28,178 bases of DNA, from the NCBI GenBank assembly GCA_041730495.1, contig JBGSBR010000016.1, positions 1 to 28,178 on the forward strand. The letters are read 5' to 3'. The stretch is from JBGSBR01 sp041730495 (GTDB lineage: Bacteria; Patescibacteriota; Microgenomatia; UBA1406; GWC2-37-13). Shown here piece by piece: positions 13,297-21,892 of this stretch (position 1 is the first letter of the stretch; every line of letters begins with the position of its first letter). A program made the position numbers and the translations under genes. The notes below the pieces were generated by a model. That model was not told the origin of the DNA. It worked only from the letters and a program-made list of their open reading frames with translations, and did not search any database.

Positions 13297-14331
13297 ATGC
13301 TTGGCAAACTAATACTCGAAGATGGCACGATCTATGAAGGTCGTTCTTTTGGCGGCTCAACCGGTGTCGATGGAGAAGTAGTTTTCTCAACTGGCATGGT
13401 CGGCTATCCCGAGACACTGACAGATCCATCGTACTCAGGACAGATTGTCGTCGCGAGCTATCCACTTATCGGTAACTACGGCGTCCCAGATCCGATGTAC
13501 TGGGAGTCAGATTACATCCATGCTTCAGGTCTCATCGTCTCGCAATATATCGATACGCCATCACATATCCTCAGTAAGCGCACCCTTGCAAGTTGGCTCG
13601 TCGAAGAAAATATCCCGGCTCTTGAGATCAAAGATACACGCCAACTTGTTTTGAAGCTCCGTGACAAAGGCGTGATGCTGGGACGGATTGCGTTTGAGAA
13701 AAACGACAAACCATTTTTTGATCCAAACAGTGTGAACATGGTGGCAGATATTTCGCGTAAAGAACCACTTGAAGTGGGAACCGGTAAGAAAACCGTGATT
13801 GTGTTTGATTGTGGTGTGAAAAATAATACACCTCGTTCTTTCATCGAACGTGGCGTGAAAACAATCATTGTCCCATGGGATTTTGATTTATTTAACAGCA
13901 CACTCAAGTATGATGGCATCTTCGTTTCCAACGGTCCTGGAGATCCAAAACTGGTTACGGCAACGATTACAACAGCTCGTGAAGCCTTAAATCGCAAGAT
14001 TCCTTTCTTGGGTATCTGTCTCGGAAATCAGATTTTGGCTCTTGCTGCTGGTGGAGATACCTATAAAATGAAGTTTGGTCACAGAAGTCAGAATCAACCA
14101 TGTAAGCTGGTCGGTACAGATCGTTGTTATCTCACTACACAAAATCATGGCTTTGCAGTCGGCAAAGTGCCGAAAGGCTTTAAACCATGGTTTGAAAACG
14201 CTAATGATGGGAGCAACGAAGGCATTGTCCACGATTCGTTGCCATTTATGTCAGTGCAGTTCCACCCAGAAGCGATGCCAGGACCAGTCGATACCAAATG
14301 GATTTTTGATCATTACATCAAACACTTATGA
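13297..14331 (+). CDS. carA: carbamoyl phosphate synthase small (glutaminase) subunit
   Basis: A 344-residue subunit that releases ammonia from glutamine for CarB. The N-terminal CPSase_sm domain spans about 1-150; the class I glutamine amidotransferase domain follows, with the nucleophile Cys in LGICLGNQ (about 239-246), QNHGFAV (about 277-283), and the His-Glu pair of the triad in QFHPEA (about 322-327). The phrase NANDGSNEGIVH before the triad is like the CAD glutaminase. The gene starts 29 nt after pyrB without a Shine-Dalgarno sequence and overlaps carB by 4 nt (ATGA), pointing to translational coupling. Confidence 0.96.
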   Translation: MLGKLILEDGTIYEGRSFGGSTGVDGEVVFSTGMVGYPETLTDPSYSGQIVVASYPLIGNYGVPDPMYWESDYIHASGLIVSQYIDTPSHILSKRTLASWLVEENIPALEIKDTRQLVLKLRDKGVMLGRIAFEKNDKPFFDPNSVNMVADISRKEPLEVGTGKKTVIVFDCGVKNNTPRSFIERGVKTIIVPWDFDLFNSTLKYDGIFVSNGPGDPKLVTATITTAREALNRKIPFLGICLGNQILALAAGGDTYKMKFGHRSQNQPCKLVGTDRCYLTTQNHGFAVGKVPKGFKPWFENANDGSNEGIVHDSLPFMSVQFHPEAMPGPVDTKWIFDHYIKHL

Positions 14332-17300
14332 AACTAAACAAGCCAAAAAAAATACTTATTCTAGGATCTGGAGCACTGAAGATCGGTGAAGCAGGGGAGT
14401 TTGATTACTCAGGCTCACAAGCGATCAAAGCTTTCAAAGAAGAAGGCATCGAAACCGTACTTATCAATCCAAACATTGCAACGATTCAAACCTCAGAGCA
14501 CTTGGCTGATCAAGTATATTTCCTACCCATCACTGAGTACTTCGTCGAAGAGATCATCAAAAAAGAAAAACCAGATGCAGTCGCTGTCTCATTTGGTGGC
14601 CAGACAGCACTAAACTGTTCAGTGAAACTTGAAGCTGCAGGAGTTTTCAAAAAATATAATGTCCGTGTGCTTGGTACACCAATCAAAACTATTGATCTGA
14701 CTGAGGATCGCCAGAAATTTGCGGACCATCTACATTCACTTGGGCTCAAAACACCTCAAAGTAAAGCTGCAAATACCTTGAAAGATTCAATTAAAATCGC
14801 AAATGAAATTGGATATCCAGTCATGGTGCGTGCAGCTTTTGCACTCGGTGGCCAGAAATCTGGTGTGGCTTTCAATGAAAAAGAGCTCACCGATCGCGTC
14901 AATGGAGCCTTGTCTTTCGCTCCACAAGTGCTGGTCGAAAAATATTTGCATCATTTCAAAGAAATCGAATACGAAGTCATCCGTGATGCGGCAGATAACT
15001 GTGTCACTGTCTGTAATATGGAAAATATGGATCCACTTGGTATCCACACAGGTGAATCAATCGTGGTGGCACCAAGTCAGACACTGACTAACTATGAATA
15101 TCATTATTTGCGTGAAGTTTCGATGAAGCTCGTGCGCTCGCTTGGCGTAGTAGGTGAGTGTAATGTGCAGTTTGCACTTAGTCCCAAGCCACAGCTTGAC
15201 GAAAAACGTAAGTACTCGAAAGAAACGCAGTCACATCTGACATATGCAGATCAACCAGTCGAGTATTACATCATCGAGATGAATGCACGCCTATCTCGCT
15301 CATCCGCACTTGCCTCCAAAGCTACTGGATATCCACTGGCATATGTGGCAGCTAAGCTCGCACTTGGATATAACCTAACCGATATCGAAAACCAAGTCAC
15401 CAAAGTCACTCAGTCTGCATTCGAACCAGCTCTCGATTATCTGGTGACCAAAGTGCCACGCTGGGATCTAGAGAAGTTTGCTGGCGTCGAAGAACAACTG
15501 GGATCAAGTATGAAATCAGTGGGTGAAGTGATGGCGATCGGACGAACATTTGAAGAAACGATCCAAAAAGCTATCCGTATGCTGGATATTGGTCGACAAG
15601 GCATCACTGATCTTGCTTTCCCACAAAAAGATGCGGAGTTTATCGATCAGTATCTCAAACGTGCTACACCGAAGCGTATATTTGCCTTAGCTGAAGGCTT
15701 CAAACGTAAACTAACTGTTGAGAAAATAAATCAAATTACCGGTATCGATCCATGGTTTTTGCATCGGATCAAAGCCGTCGTTGATTGTGAGATAGAGCTT
15801 GGAAAAAATAAGCTTGAAAAAGAGTTACTCATCCAAGCCAAACAAACAGGATTTTCGGATAGTCGTATTGCGACACTGACTAAAAAATCAGAGCAAGAGA
15901 TTCGTGAGACACGTAAGAAACATGAGATTGTGCCATCTGTTTTCCAGATCGATACACTTGCAGGTGAGTTCCCAGCACAGACCAACTACCTGTATATGAC
16001 TTATCATGGGGGACACCATGATGTCCAACCTCTTGGGAAAGAGGGGATCATGGTGCTGGGATCTGGGCCATATCGTATCGGGTCATCTGTCGAATTTGAT
16101 TGGACCTGTGTAAATACCGCGCTTTCACTTAATCGTCACAACAAAAAATCAATCATCATCAACTGTAATCCTGAAACGGTGTCTACAGATTACGATATCT
16201 CAGATCGACTGTACTTCGAAGAGCTGACATTTGAAAGAGTGGCGGATATCTATGATTTCGAACAGTCACATGGTGTAATCGTCTCAGTCGGAGGTCAGAC
16301 CCCCAATACCTTGACACCAAAACTAGCAAAATATAACGTCCATATCATGGGTACATCACCCACCAGTATCGATATGGCAGAGGATCGGGGTAAGTTTTCT
16401 GCAATGCTGGATGAACTTGAGATCCCACAACCAGAGTGGAACGCATTTACAGATGAAAAACAGGTAGTCAAGTTCGCAGAAAAAGTCGGCTACCCAGTAC
16501 TCGTGCGACCTTCGTATGTCTTATCTGGTGCCGCAATGCGAATCTGTTATAGCGAAGATGATCTAAAGGCATTTATCGCAGCGGCCCAAGCAGTAAACAA
16601 AGATTATCCAGTGACTGTGACTAAATTTCATACCGAGACCAAAGAGATCGAGTATGACGCAGTAGCACAAGATGGTGAAATCATCATCCATGCAATCACA
16701 GAGCATATCGAGCACGCTGGCGTGCACTCAGGTGACGCCACTATGGTATTCCCACCACAACGCGTATTTATCATCACTGAGAAACGTATCAAAGATATTG
16801 CTCGTAAATTAGCAAAAAAGCTAAACATTACCGGACCATTTAATATCCAGTTCCTCGCCAAAGAAAACAAAGTTTCAGTAATTGAGACAAACTTGCGTGC
16901 ATCACGCACCTTCCCGCTTGTATCTAAAGCTCTTAAGATAAACTTTGCCAATGCCATAGTTGACGCAATGTTTGGACAAGCTGAGCACATACATTTCCGC
17001 TATCCAGATTTTGTACTTGTCAAATCCCCTCAGTTCTCATTCTCACGTCTTGAGGGCGCAGATCCGATCCTGAGAGTCGAGATGTCCTCGACAGGTGAGG
17101 TAGCATGTTTCGGCGATACTATCCAAGAAGCGTATATGAAGTCAATACTTGCTACTGGAGCTAAGTTTGATCAGAAAGCAGCATTGCTCTCAGTGGGTAC
17201 AGAAGTAAATAAAAATCTTATTTTTGATTCTGTCCGCATGTTACACGAAGCAGGGTATAAGCTTTATGCGACGATCAAAACGCATGAGTTTCTCAAGAAT

Positions 17301-17588
17301 CGAGGTATCTCAAGTACACTGGTAAATAAAGTCTATAAAGATCTTGATTTCGATGTCCTCGATGTCGTGAATCAAAAGAAAGTAGGACTTGTCGTCATCA
17401 TCGATTCAACCGAAAAGACCAAGCATTACAAGCAGCATATCGATGATAACTATCACATTCGTCGTGCCACTGTTGATAACAACATCCCGTTGGTGACAAA
17501 TATGCAGGCAGCTCGGATCTTGATTGATGCACTCTGTAATCTCAAAAAAGAAGATTTACAAATCAAACCATGGAGTGATTACGTCTAA
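14328..17588 (+). CDS. carB: carbamoyl phosphate synthase large subunit
   Basis: A 1086-residue, full-length enzyme that makes carbamoyl phosphate from bicarbonate, ammonia and two ATP. Two homologous halves are visible: an N-terminal half beginning KILILGSGAL..GEFDYSG with an ATP-grasp domain (about 130-340), an oligomerisation region (about 420-560), a second half beginning IMVLGSGPYRIGSSVEFDW (about 571) with a second ATP-grasp (about 690-890), and a C-terminal MGS-like allosteric domain (about 940-1086). Many short phrases (LINPNIATIQTS, NETVSTDYD-like, PAQTNYLY) match CAD rather than E. coli CarB from memory. It shares a frame with pyrC, with one stop codon and one further codon between. 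Confidence 0.97.
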   Translation: MKLNKPKKILILGSGALKIGEAGEFDYSGSQAIKAFKEEGIETVLINPNIATIQTSEHLADQVYFLPITEYFVEEIIKKEKPDAVAVSFGGQTALNCSVKLEAAGVFKKYNVRVLGTPIKTIDLTEDRQKFADHLHSLGLKTPQSKAANTLKDSIKIANEIGYPVMVRAAFALGGQKSGVAFNEKELTDRVNGALSFAPQVLVEKYLHHFKEIEYEVIRDAADNCVTVCNMENMDPLGIHTGESIVVAPSQTLTNYEYHYLREVSMKLVRSLGVVGECNVQFALSPKPQLDEKRKYSKETQSHLTYADQPVEYYIIEMNARLSRSSALASKATGYPLAYVAAKLALGYNLTDIENQVTKVTQSAFEPALDYLVTKVPRWDLEKFAGVEEQLGSSMKSVGEVMAIGRTFEETIQKAIRMLDIGRQGITDLAFPQKDAEFIDQYLKRATPKRIFALAEGFKRKLTVEKINQITGIDPWFLHRIKAVVDCEIELGKNKLEKELLIQAKQTGFSDSRIATLTKKSEQEIRETRKKHEIVPSVFQIDTLAGEFPAQTNYLYMTYHGGHHDVQPLGKEGIMVLGSGPYRIGSSVEFDWTCVNTALSLNRHNKKSIIINCNPETVSTDYDISDRLYFEELTFERVADIYDFEQSHGVIVSVGGQTPNTLTPKLAKYNVHIMGTSPTSIDMAEDRGKFSAMLDELEIPQPEWNAFTDEKQVVKFAEKVGYPVLVRPSYVLSGAAMRICYSEDDLKAFIAAAQAVNKDYPVTVTKFHTETKEIEYDAVAQDGEIIIHAITEHIEHAGVHSGDATMVFPPQRVFIITEKRIKDIARKLAKKLNITGPFNIQFLAKENKVSVIETNLRASRTFPLVSKALKINFANAIVDAMFGQAEHIHFRYPDFVLVKSPQFSFSRLEGADPILRVEMSSTGEVACFGDTIQEAYMKSILATGAKFDQKAALLSVGTEVNKNLIFDSVRMLHEAGYKLYATIKTHEFLKNRGISSTLVNKVYKDLDFDVLDVVNQKKVGLVVIIDSTEKTKHYKQHIDDNYHIRRATVDNNIPLVTNMQAARILIDALCNLKKEDLQIKPWSDYV

Positions 17589-17591
17589 TCT

Positions 17592-18635
17592 ATGAAACTA
17601 CCCGGACTGATCGATATCCATGTCCATCTGCGCGATCCTGGGCAGACCCACAAAGAAGATTTCTACACTGGCACCTCAGCTGCACTTGCTGGTGGATTTA
17701 CGACGGTTTTTGATATGCCTAATAATGCAGAGCCTATCACGACAGCTCAGAGACTCGATCGTAAAATTGCAGAAGCTACCAAGAAAACTGTTAGTGATAT
17801 CGGATTTTACTTCGGTTCGCTTGGCGAAAATCTGGATCAGTTTGAACAGATCTATGACAAAGTTTGGGGTTTGAAGCTATATTTAAATGTTACCACTGGT
17901 GGATTTATCGTGGATCTGCCTGCTGTTGAGCGTATTTACGCAGCCTGGAAATCTAGCAAGCCGATCTTGCTACATAGTGAAGAAGACATGATTGCTGGTG
18001 TAATTGAGATTATCAAAGCTACGCGTCAACCATCACATTTTGCTCATGTCTCAAGTGCCGCAGAGCTAAGTCAGATCATAGCAGCTAAAGAATCTGGCTT
18101 ACCCGTGACTTGTGGTGTCACACCACATCATCTATTTCTCACAGATCGAGATGCGGCTGCGCAAGGCCCTTACGCATTCATGAAGCCATATCTGAAGACT
18201 CAAGCTGATGTTGATTTCATCTGGAAAAATATCAAGTACGTCGATGCGATCGAGTCAGATCATGCACCTCATACACGCGAGGAAAAAGATGGAGAGAATC
18301 CACCATTTGGAGTACCAGGGCTTGAGACTACATTCCCATTACTGTTCACGGCACGTAAACAAGGACGTTTGAGTCTTGATGAAATCATCAGACTTTGTCA
18401 TACAGGGCCGAAAGAAATTTTACATATCGAGACAGCAGAGGATACGTTTATCGAAGTAGATGAAAATACTGAGTATGAAATCAAAAACGAAGAGCTAAAA
18501 ACAAAATGTGGTTGGACGCCGTTTGGTGGGATGAAAGTTTTTGGAAAAGTTGAGACAGTCACACTGCGTGGTAAACAAATGTACAAAGATGGTCAGATTC
18601 TCAGTCAGCCTGGAGAAGGCAAAGTGCTTGCGTAA
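17592..18635 (+). CDS. pyrC: dihydroorotase, CAD-like type
   Basis: A 347-residue zinc enzyme that closes carbamoyl aspartate to dihydroorotate. The metal-binding HVH is at residues 10-12 in LIDIHVHLRDPG, the carboxylated lysine is K95 in GLKLYLN, further His ligands lie in LLHSEED, FAHVSS and PHHL, and the catalytic Asp is in SDHAPHT. The GLKLYLN phrase, the SDHAPHTREEK stretch and the C-terminal WTPF.G.KV.G pattern resemble the CAD dihydroorotase domain (from memory). Length is shorter than usual class I bacterial enzymes (about 420). It starts 3 nt after carB. Its TAA is directly followed by the stop of the convergent udk. Confidence 0.95.
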   Translation: MKLPGLIDIHVHLRDPGQTHKEDFYTGTSAALAGGFTTVFDMPNNAEPITTAQRLDRKIAEATKKTVSDIGFYFGSLGENLDQFEQIYDKVWGLKLYLNVTTGGFIVDLPAVERIYAAWKSSKPILLHSEEDMIAGVIEIIKATRQPSHFAHVSSAAELSQIIAAKESGLPVTCGVTPHHLFLTDRDAAAQGPYAFMKPYLKTQADVDFIWKNIKYVDAIESDHAPHTREEKDGENPPFGVPGLETTFPLLFTARKQGRLSLDEIIRLCHTGPKEILHIETAEDTFIEVDENTEYEIKNEELKTKCGWTPFGGMKVFGKVETVTLRGKQMYKDGQILSQPGEGKVLA

Positions 18636-19250
18636 TTACTTCAGTTGTTTTTCGATCGTATCAATCAAGGTATTGATCGCTTTTTCGTTATAACCACCAT
18701 GAGGGATGATGATATCTGAGTGATACTTGGACGGTTCGATAAATGCTTCATGCATCGGACGAGTGAACTGCAAATACTGTGAGGTGGCAAAATCAAATGT
18801 GCGGCCACGCTCTTCCATATCGCGTTTCAGTCTACGGATAAAGCGGATATCACTGGGGACATCGACAAATATTTTCAGATCCATCAGATCTCTCAGCTCT
18901 TGGTTTTCAAATAACAGTATTCCTTCGAGTAAGATCAATGGAGTAGGCGATACAGCGGTCACTTCAGCGGCTCGGGTGTGGTTTACGAAGTCATACTCTG
19001 GTACATCTACAGTTTCACCTTTTAAGATATTTTGTAAATCTGTGATAAAACGCTCTGTCTCAAGAGAGGCAGGATGATCATAATTTGTTTTTTCACGATC
19101 AGTCATCGACAGCTGTGCTTGATCACGATAGTAGCGGTCATGGGGGATATGTTGGATTTTGTCTGCGAAGTGTTTGGCGATCTTACGGGCGATGGTAGTC
19201 TTCCCAGATCCACTTCCGCCAGCGATGCCGATAATATAAGGCTTGTGCAT
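18636..19250 (-). CDS. udk: uridine/cytidine kinase
   Basis: A 204-residue P-loop kinase that phosphorylates uridine or cytidine to the monophosphate in salvage. Walker A GGSGSGKTT lies at about residues 10-18, the HDRYYRD stretch (about 38-44) and the NYDHPAS motif (about 57-63) are the nucleoside-binding signatures of the Udk family, and the lid region RRLKRDMEERGR follows. I start at the ATG at 19250; the longer frame to 19352 runs through the promoter. No Shine-Dalgarno sequence is present. Convergent with pyrC: salvage and de novo genes sit tail to tail. Confidence 0.94.
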   Translation of the reverse strand: MHKPYIIGIAGGSGSGKTTIARKIAKHFADKIQHIPHDRYYRDQAQLSMTDREKTNYDHPASLETERFITDLQNILKGETVDVPEYDFVNHTRAAEVTAVSPTPLILLEGILLFENQELRDLMDLKIFVDVPSDIRFIRRLKRDMEERGRTFDFATSQYLQFTRPMHEAFIEPSKYHSDIIIPHGGYNEKAINTLIDTIEKQLK

Positions 19251-19261
19251 AAATCTGAAAA

Positions 19262-19290
19262 AGTATATGCTATCTTGATAGTAAATGCAA
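19262..19290 (-). promoter_or_regulatory. promoter of udk
   Basis: Minus-strand TTGCAT, a 17-nt spacer and TATACT; the -10 box ends 11 nt before the ATG, leaving a leader of about 5 nt. It overlaps the opposing promoter at 19275-19303, so the two transcripts probably compete. Confidence 0.7.
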
Positions 19291-19303
19291 TGCGTGATAT
19301 AAT
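19275..19303 (+). promoter_or_regulatory. strong promoter of the structured RNA upstream of the HD gene
   Basis: TTGATA, a 17-nt spacer and TATAAT, close to perfect consensus. Expected start near 19310. It overlaps the divergent udk promoter by 16 bp. Confidence 0.8.
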
Positions 19304-19309
19304 ATGTAT

Positions 19310-19427
19310 CTAGTACGTATTTAATGTACGGTTTACTAGCATGATAACACAAATTTTAAGTATTATCGAGTTTATAGCAGGAGCAAAACCTGTCTATTCG
19401 CACCCCGCCGCGTAGGCGGGTTTTTTT
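19310..19427 (+). ncRNA. candidate structured RNA of about 118 nt, or attenuating leader of the HD gene
   Basis: The segment is bounded by a strong promoter and a strong intrinsic terminator. It can fold into four hairpins in a row: CTAGTA/TACTAG with an inner CGTA/TACG (19309-19338), GATAACAC/GTATTATC with one mismatch (about 19341-19366), ATAGCAGG/CCTG-T-CTAT (about 19374-19397), and the terminator stem. The terminator T-run ends at the base before the HD ATG, so reading of that gene needs read-through or another promoter. I see no clear anti-terminator, which favours an independent small RNA. Family not recognised. Confidence 0.6.
19404..19427 (+). terminator. intrinsic terminator abutting the HD gene start
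   Basis: CCCGCC/GGCGGG stem with GCGTA loop followed by seven T (19421-19427); the ATG of the next gene is the very next codon. Confidence 0.85.
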
Positions 19428-20492
19428 ATGGGAATAGAAGAACAACCAAGATCAGTTGAATTACCCATCGAGACATATTCAGATCCACGGCTTGAAGTGG
19501 TGCTACCCCAAGTATATGATGTGCTTGCTTTAGCTTATGAAGAAGGGCAACAAACTTGTGAGCGAGTACCCGAAAATAACCTCTTTAATGACCATACATT
19601 TGCTCATATCTTACGCACAGTACATTTTGGTCGAAGACTTATGGAGATGAGTACGTATGAAAATGAAGATGAAAGCTTTGATGATGAGCTAGCTGTGGTA
19701 CAGATGGCAATGCTCATCCATGATTTGGGTATAAAAAATGGTAGACAAGATCATGAAGCAAAAGTAGCTTCTAACACTGAAGATGTACTCACGAATATTT
19801 CTGAGTCACCAGCTTGGTATGATATCCAAACCACCGCATTAAGACATAATGGAGCAGCATATAGAAGATTGCTAAGAGGACATACGCAAAAGCCATATCA
19901 AGAAAGATGCCGACTTCTTATAGCAGGTATGTTTCGCAAAGAAGCTGCAGCCCATAATGCTGATAAGCTTGATTTAGGGCCACAAAGAGTAAATAGAAAT
20001 AAAGTTACTCGCGCTCATATTGAGCAAGCCGAGCTGCAGTATGATGGAGTTGATTCTTTAGAACATGCATTAGCAAATCTATATATTGGCACGACAGGCT
20101 TTACTTATGATGAGGACAATAAGTCATTTATCTGGAACTTTAAGTATCAACCTTTTTATGATCCAGAAGATGGTCGACATGAGCGGTTAGAACATTTGGC
20201 AAGTGATGTCGTTTGGGATGTGGATGGGAAGCAGATGAAACCATTTGTAGTACCTGAAGAATTGAAAGGTGAGGAAGGAGCAGCGGATCTCAATAAAGTA
20301 TGGTCATATTTGGGTAATATCATGGGAGATAAGGTGCGAAGAGTTGGCGAAATTTCTAATGTTTTATTTCCAGGTATGAAAGAGTTCAAACTTTTTGTAA
20401 CTGGACCAACAGATGAACCTTTATTTGAGATTTCTTTAACAGATGATAACTTTGATGAGTTCTTTATCGATTGGATTAATAATCATAATTAG
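19428..20492 (+). CDS. HD-domain hydrolase of unknown substrate
   Basis: A 354-residue protein with an HD-type metal site: H56/H60 in DHTFAHILRTV, the H98-D99 pair in AMLIHDLGI, a His in TALRHNG (about 140), and D179 in AHNADKLD. The C-terminal third (about 230-354) is beta-rich and not recognised. Such proteins hydrolyse nucleotides or other phosphate esters. It is the first of a probable operon with GH1 glycosidase, GT2-like protein and dCTP deaminase. The ATG follows a terminator T-run directly, so expression may be controlled by termination. Confidence 0.75.
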   Translation: MGIEEQPRSVELPIETYSDPRLEVVLPQVYDVLALAYEEGQQTCERVPENNLFNDHTFAHILRTVHFGRRLMEMSTYENEDESFDDELAVVQMAMLIHDLGIKNGRQDHEAKVASNTEDVLTNISESPAWYDIQTTALRHNGAAYRRLLRGHTQKPYQERCRLLIAGMFRKEAAAHNADKLDLGPQRVNRNKVTRAHIEQAELQYDGVDSLEHALANLYIGTTGFTYDEDNKSFIWNFKYQPFYDPEDGRHERLEHLASDVVWDVDGKQMKPFVVPEELKGEEGAADLNKVWSYLGNIMGDKVRRVGEISNVLFPGMKEFKLFVTGPTDEPLFEISLTDDNFDEFFIDWINNHN

Positions 20493-20521
20493 AAATATAT
20501 TGTTATAATAGTGCAACTTTT

Positions 20522-21892
20522 ATGAAACCTATAGCTTTTCCAAAAAAATTTAGTTTCGGAATTGCAGAGTCTGACCTTCAGACAGTCGGTTCAATCTTAC
20601 CTCAAGAGCAAGAAGCTGCTCAACAGCCTATGTGGGAAGTATTTTCCCAAAATAAGCAAGCTGATACACCGGGATATGGCTCATATAAATATCAACAATA
20701 CAAAAAAGATGTAAAACTAATCACAGAATTAGGTGTAAAGGCATACAGAACCTCTATTTCTATGTCACGGACCATCACAGCAGATGGTAAACCAAATAAA
20801 AAAGCAATTAAGTGGTATCGTAATTATTTATCTTCATTGAAAGACAAGGGGCTTGAAATTCATTTATGTTTGTACCACTGGGAAGCTCCAGCAGAGTTTC
20901 TTGCAGAGGGAATCTTAGATCCAAAATTCGAAGCATATTTTCTTAAACATGTAAAAATTGTAATTGAAGAGGTTGGAGATTTAGTTGATTACTATATTCC
21001 AATCAATGAGTTATGGTGCATTTCATTTCTTGCATATTACATCGGTATTCATGCACCAGGAAGAAAAGATATTGGTGAATTTTTCTTAGCATATTTTAAA
21101 TCTATTGAGCTTCAAACAGCAGTTATAAAAATAATAAAAGAGCTGTCACCTCAGGCAAAGATAGGAATAGTAAATATTCATTTCCCTACATACATCCAAG
21201 AAGAAAACATAGCAAATCCTACATATATAAAAGCTCGAGAGTTGGCTGATAACATTACAAACTTCATGTATAGTGATCCATTCTATTTTGGATCAATCGA
21301 TAAAAGTGTAATTAAGAAGTTCAAAAAGTATTTCCCAACTAACTTCAAAGATATTCTCAGACAAGCAAAGCTGGCTGAACATATAGATTACTATGGAGTG
21401 AATTACTACAACAGTCAGTATGTAGAGCCAACCAAAGATGGTTTAGGATTTAATCAAGTTATTCCAGAAGAAGCATTGAAAAATAGTCTTGGTTGGCCGG
21501 TTTCACTTGCCCCATATTATCCTGATGGCCTTACTGATATTTTAGTCACATACACGCATCGTTACCAAGCTCAAGGGCTACGAAATATAGTCGTGAGTGA
21601 AAACGGTACTCCGACGTTTGCGGATACTGTCAATAATGTACCTCAAGATGACTTCCGTATATTTTTTATATATGAGCACTTAAAACAAGTGCATCAAGCA
21701 ATTGCCAAGGGAGCTTGTGTCACGGGATATTTCTTATGGACACTACTTGATAACTATGAGTGGCAAGAAGGCTATAAGTCGGGAAGTGCCTTTGGTTTGG
21801 TAGCAGTGGATAAGCAAACAGGTGCACGTACACCTAAAAAAAGCTATTTTTGGTATCAACAATTTCTTAATAATTTATATAAAAAATCATGA
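20522..21892 (+). CDS. GH1-family glycosidase
   Basis: A 456-residue TIM-barrel retaining glycosidase. Residues in order: an N-terminal FSFGIAESDLQ segment (the usual 'Q-E-G' reads Q20-T-V-G), LYHWEAP (about 117-123) matching the conserved HW, the acid/base Glu E163 in INEL (usually NEP), Y293-containing VNYYNSQY, the nucleophile E360 in VVSENGTP, and WTLLDNYEW near the end. Length fits the family. Substrate is likely a beta-glucoside or beta-galactoside, or a glycan of the host or its own surface. It overlaps the next gene by 4 nt (ATGA). The altered NEP and QxEG motifs suggest unusual specificity. Confidence 0.88.
   Translation: MKPIAFPKKFSFGIAESDLQTVGSILPQEQEAAQQPMWEVFSQNKQADTPGYGSYKYQQYKKDVKLITELGVKAYRTSISMSRTITADGKPNKKAIKWYRNYLSSLKDKGLEIHLCLYHWEAPAEFLAEGILDPKFEAYFLKHVKIVIEEVGDLVDYYIPINELWCISFLAYYIGIHAPGRKDIGEFFLAYFKSIELQTAVIKIIKELSPQAKIGIVNIHFPTYIQEENIANPTYIKARELADNITNFMYSDPFYFGSIDKSVIKKFKKYFPTNFKDILRQAKLAEHIDYYGVNYYNSQYVEPTKDGLGFNQVIPEEALKNSLGWPVSLAPYYPDGLTDILVTYTHRYQAQGLRNIVVSENGTPTFADTVNNVPQDDFRIFFIYEHLKQVHQAIAKGACVTGYFLWTLLDNYEWQEGYKSGSAFGLVAVDKQTGARTPKKSYFWYQQFLNNLYKKS

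Noticed and set aside
14510..16990. several minus-strand frames of 70-120 residues inside carB
   Set aside because: Antisense shadows of a highly conserved coding sequence.
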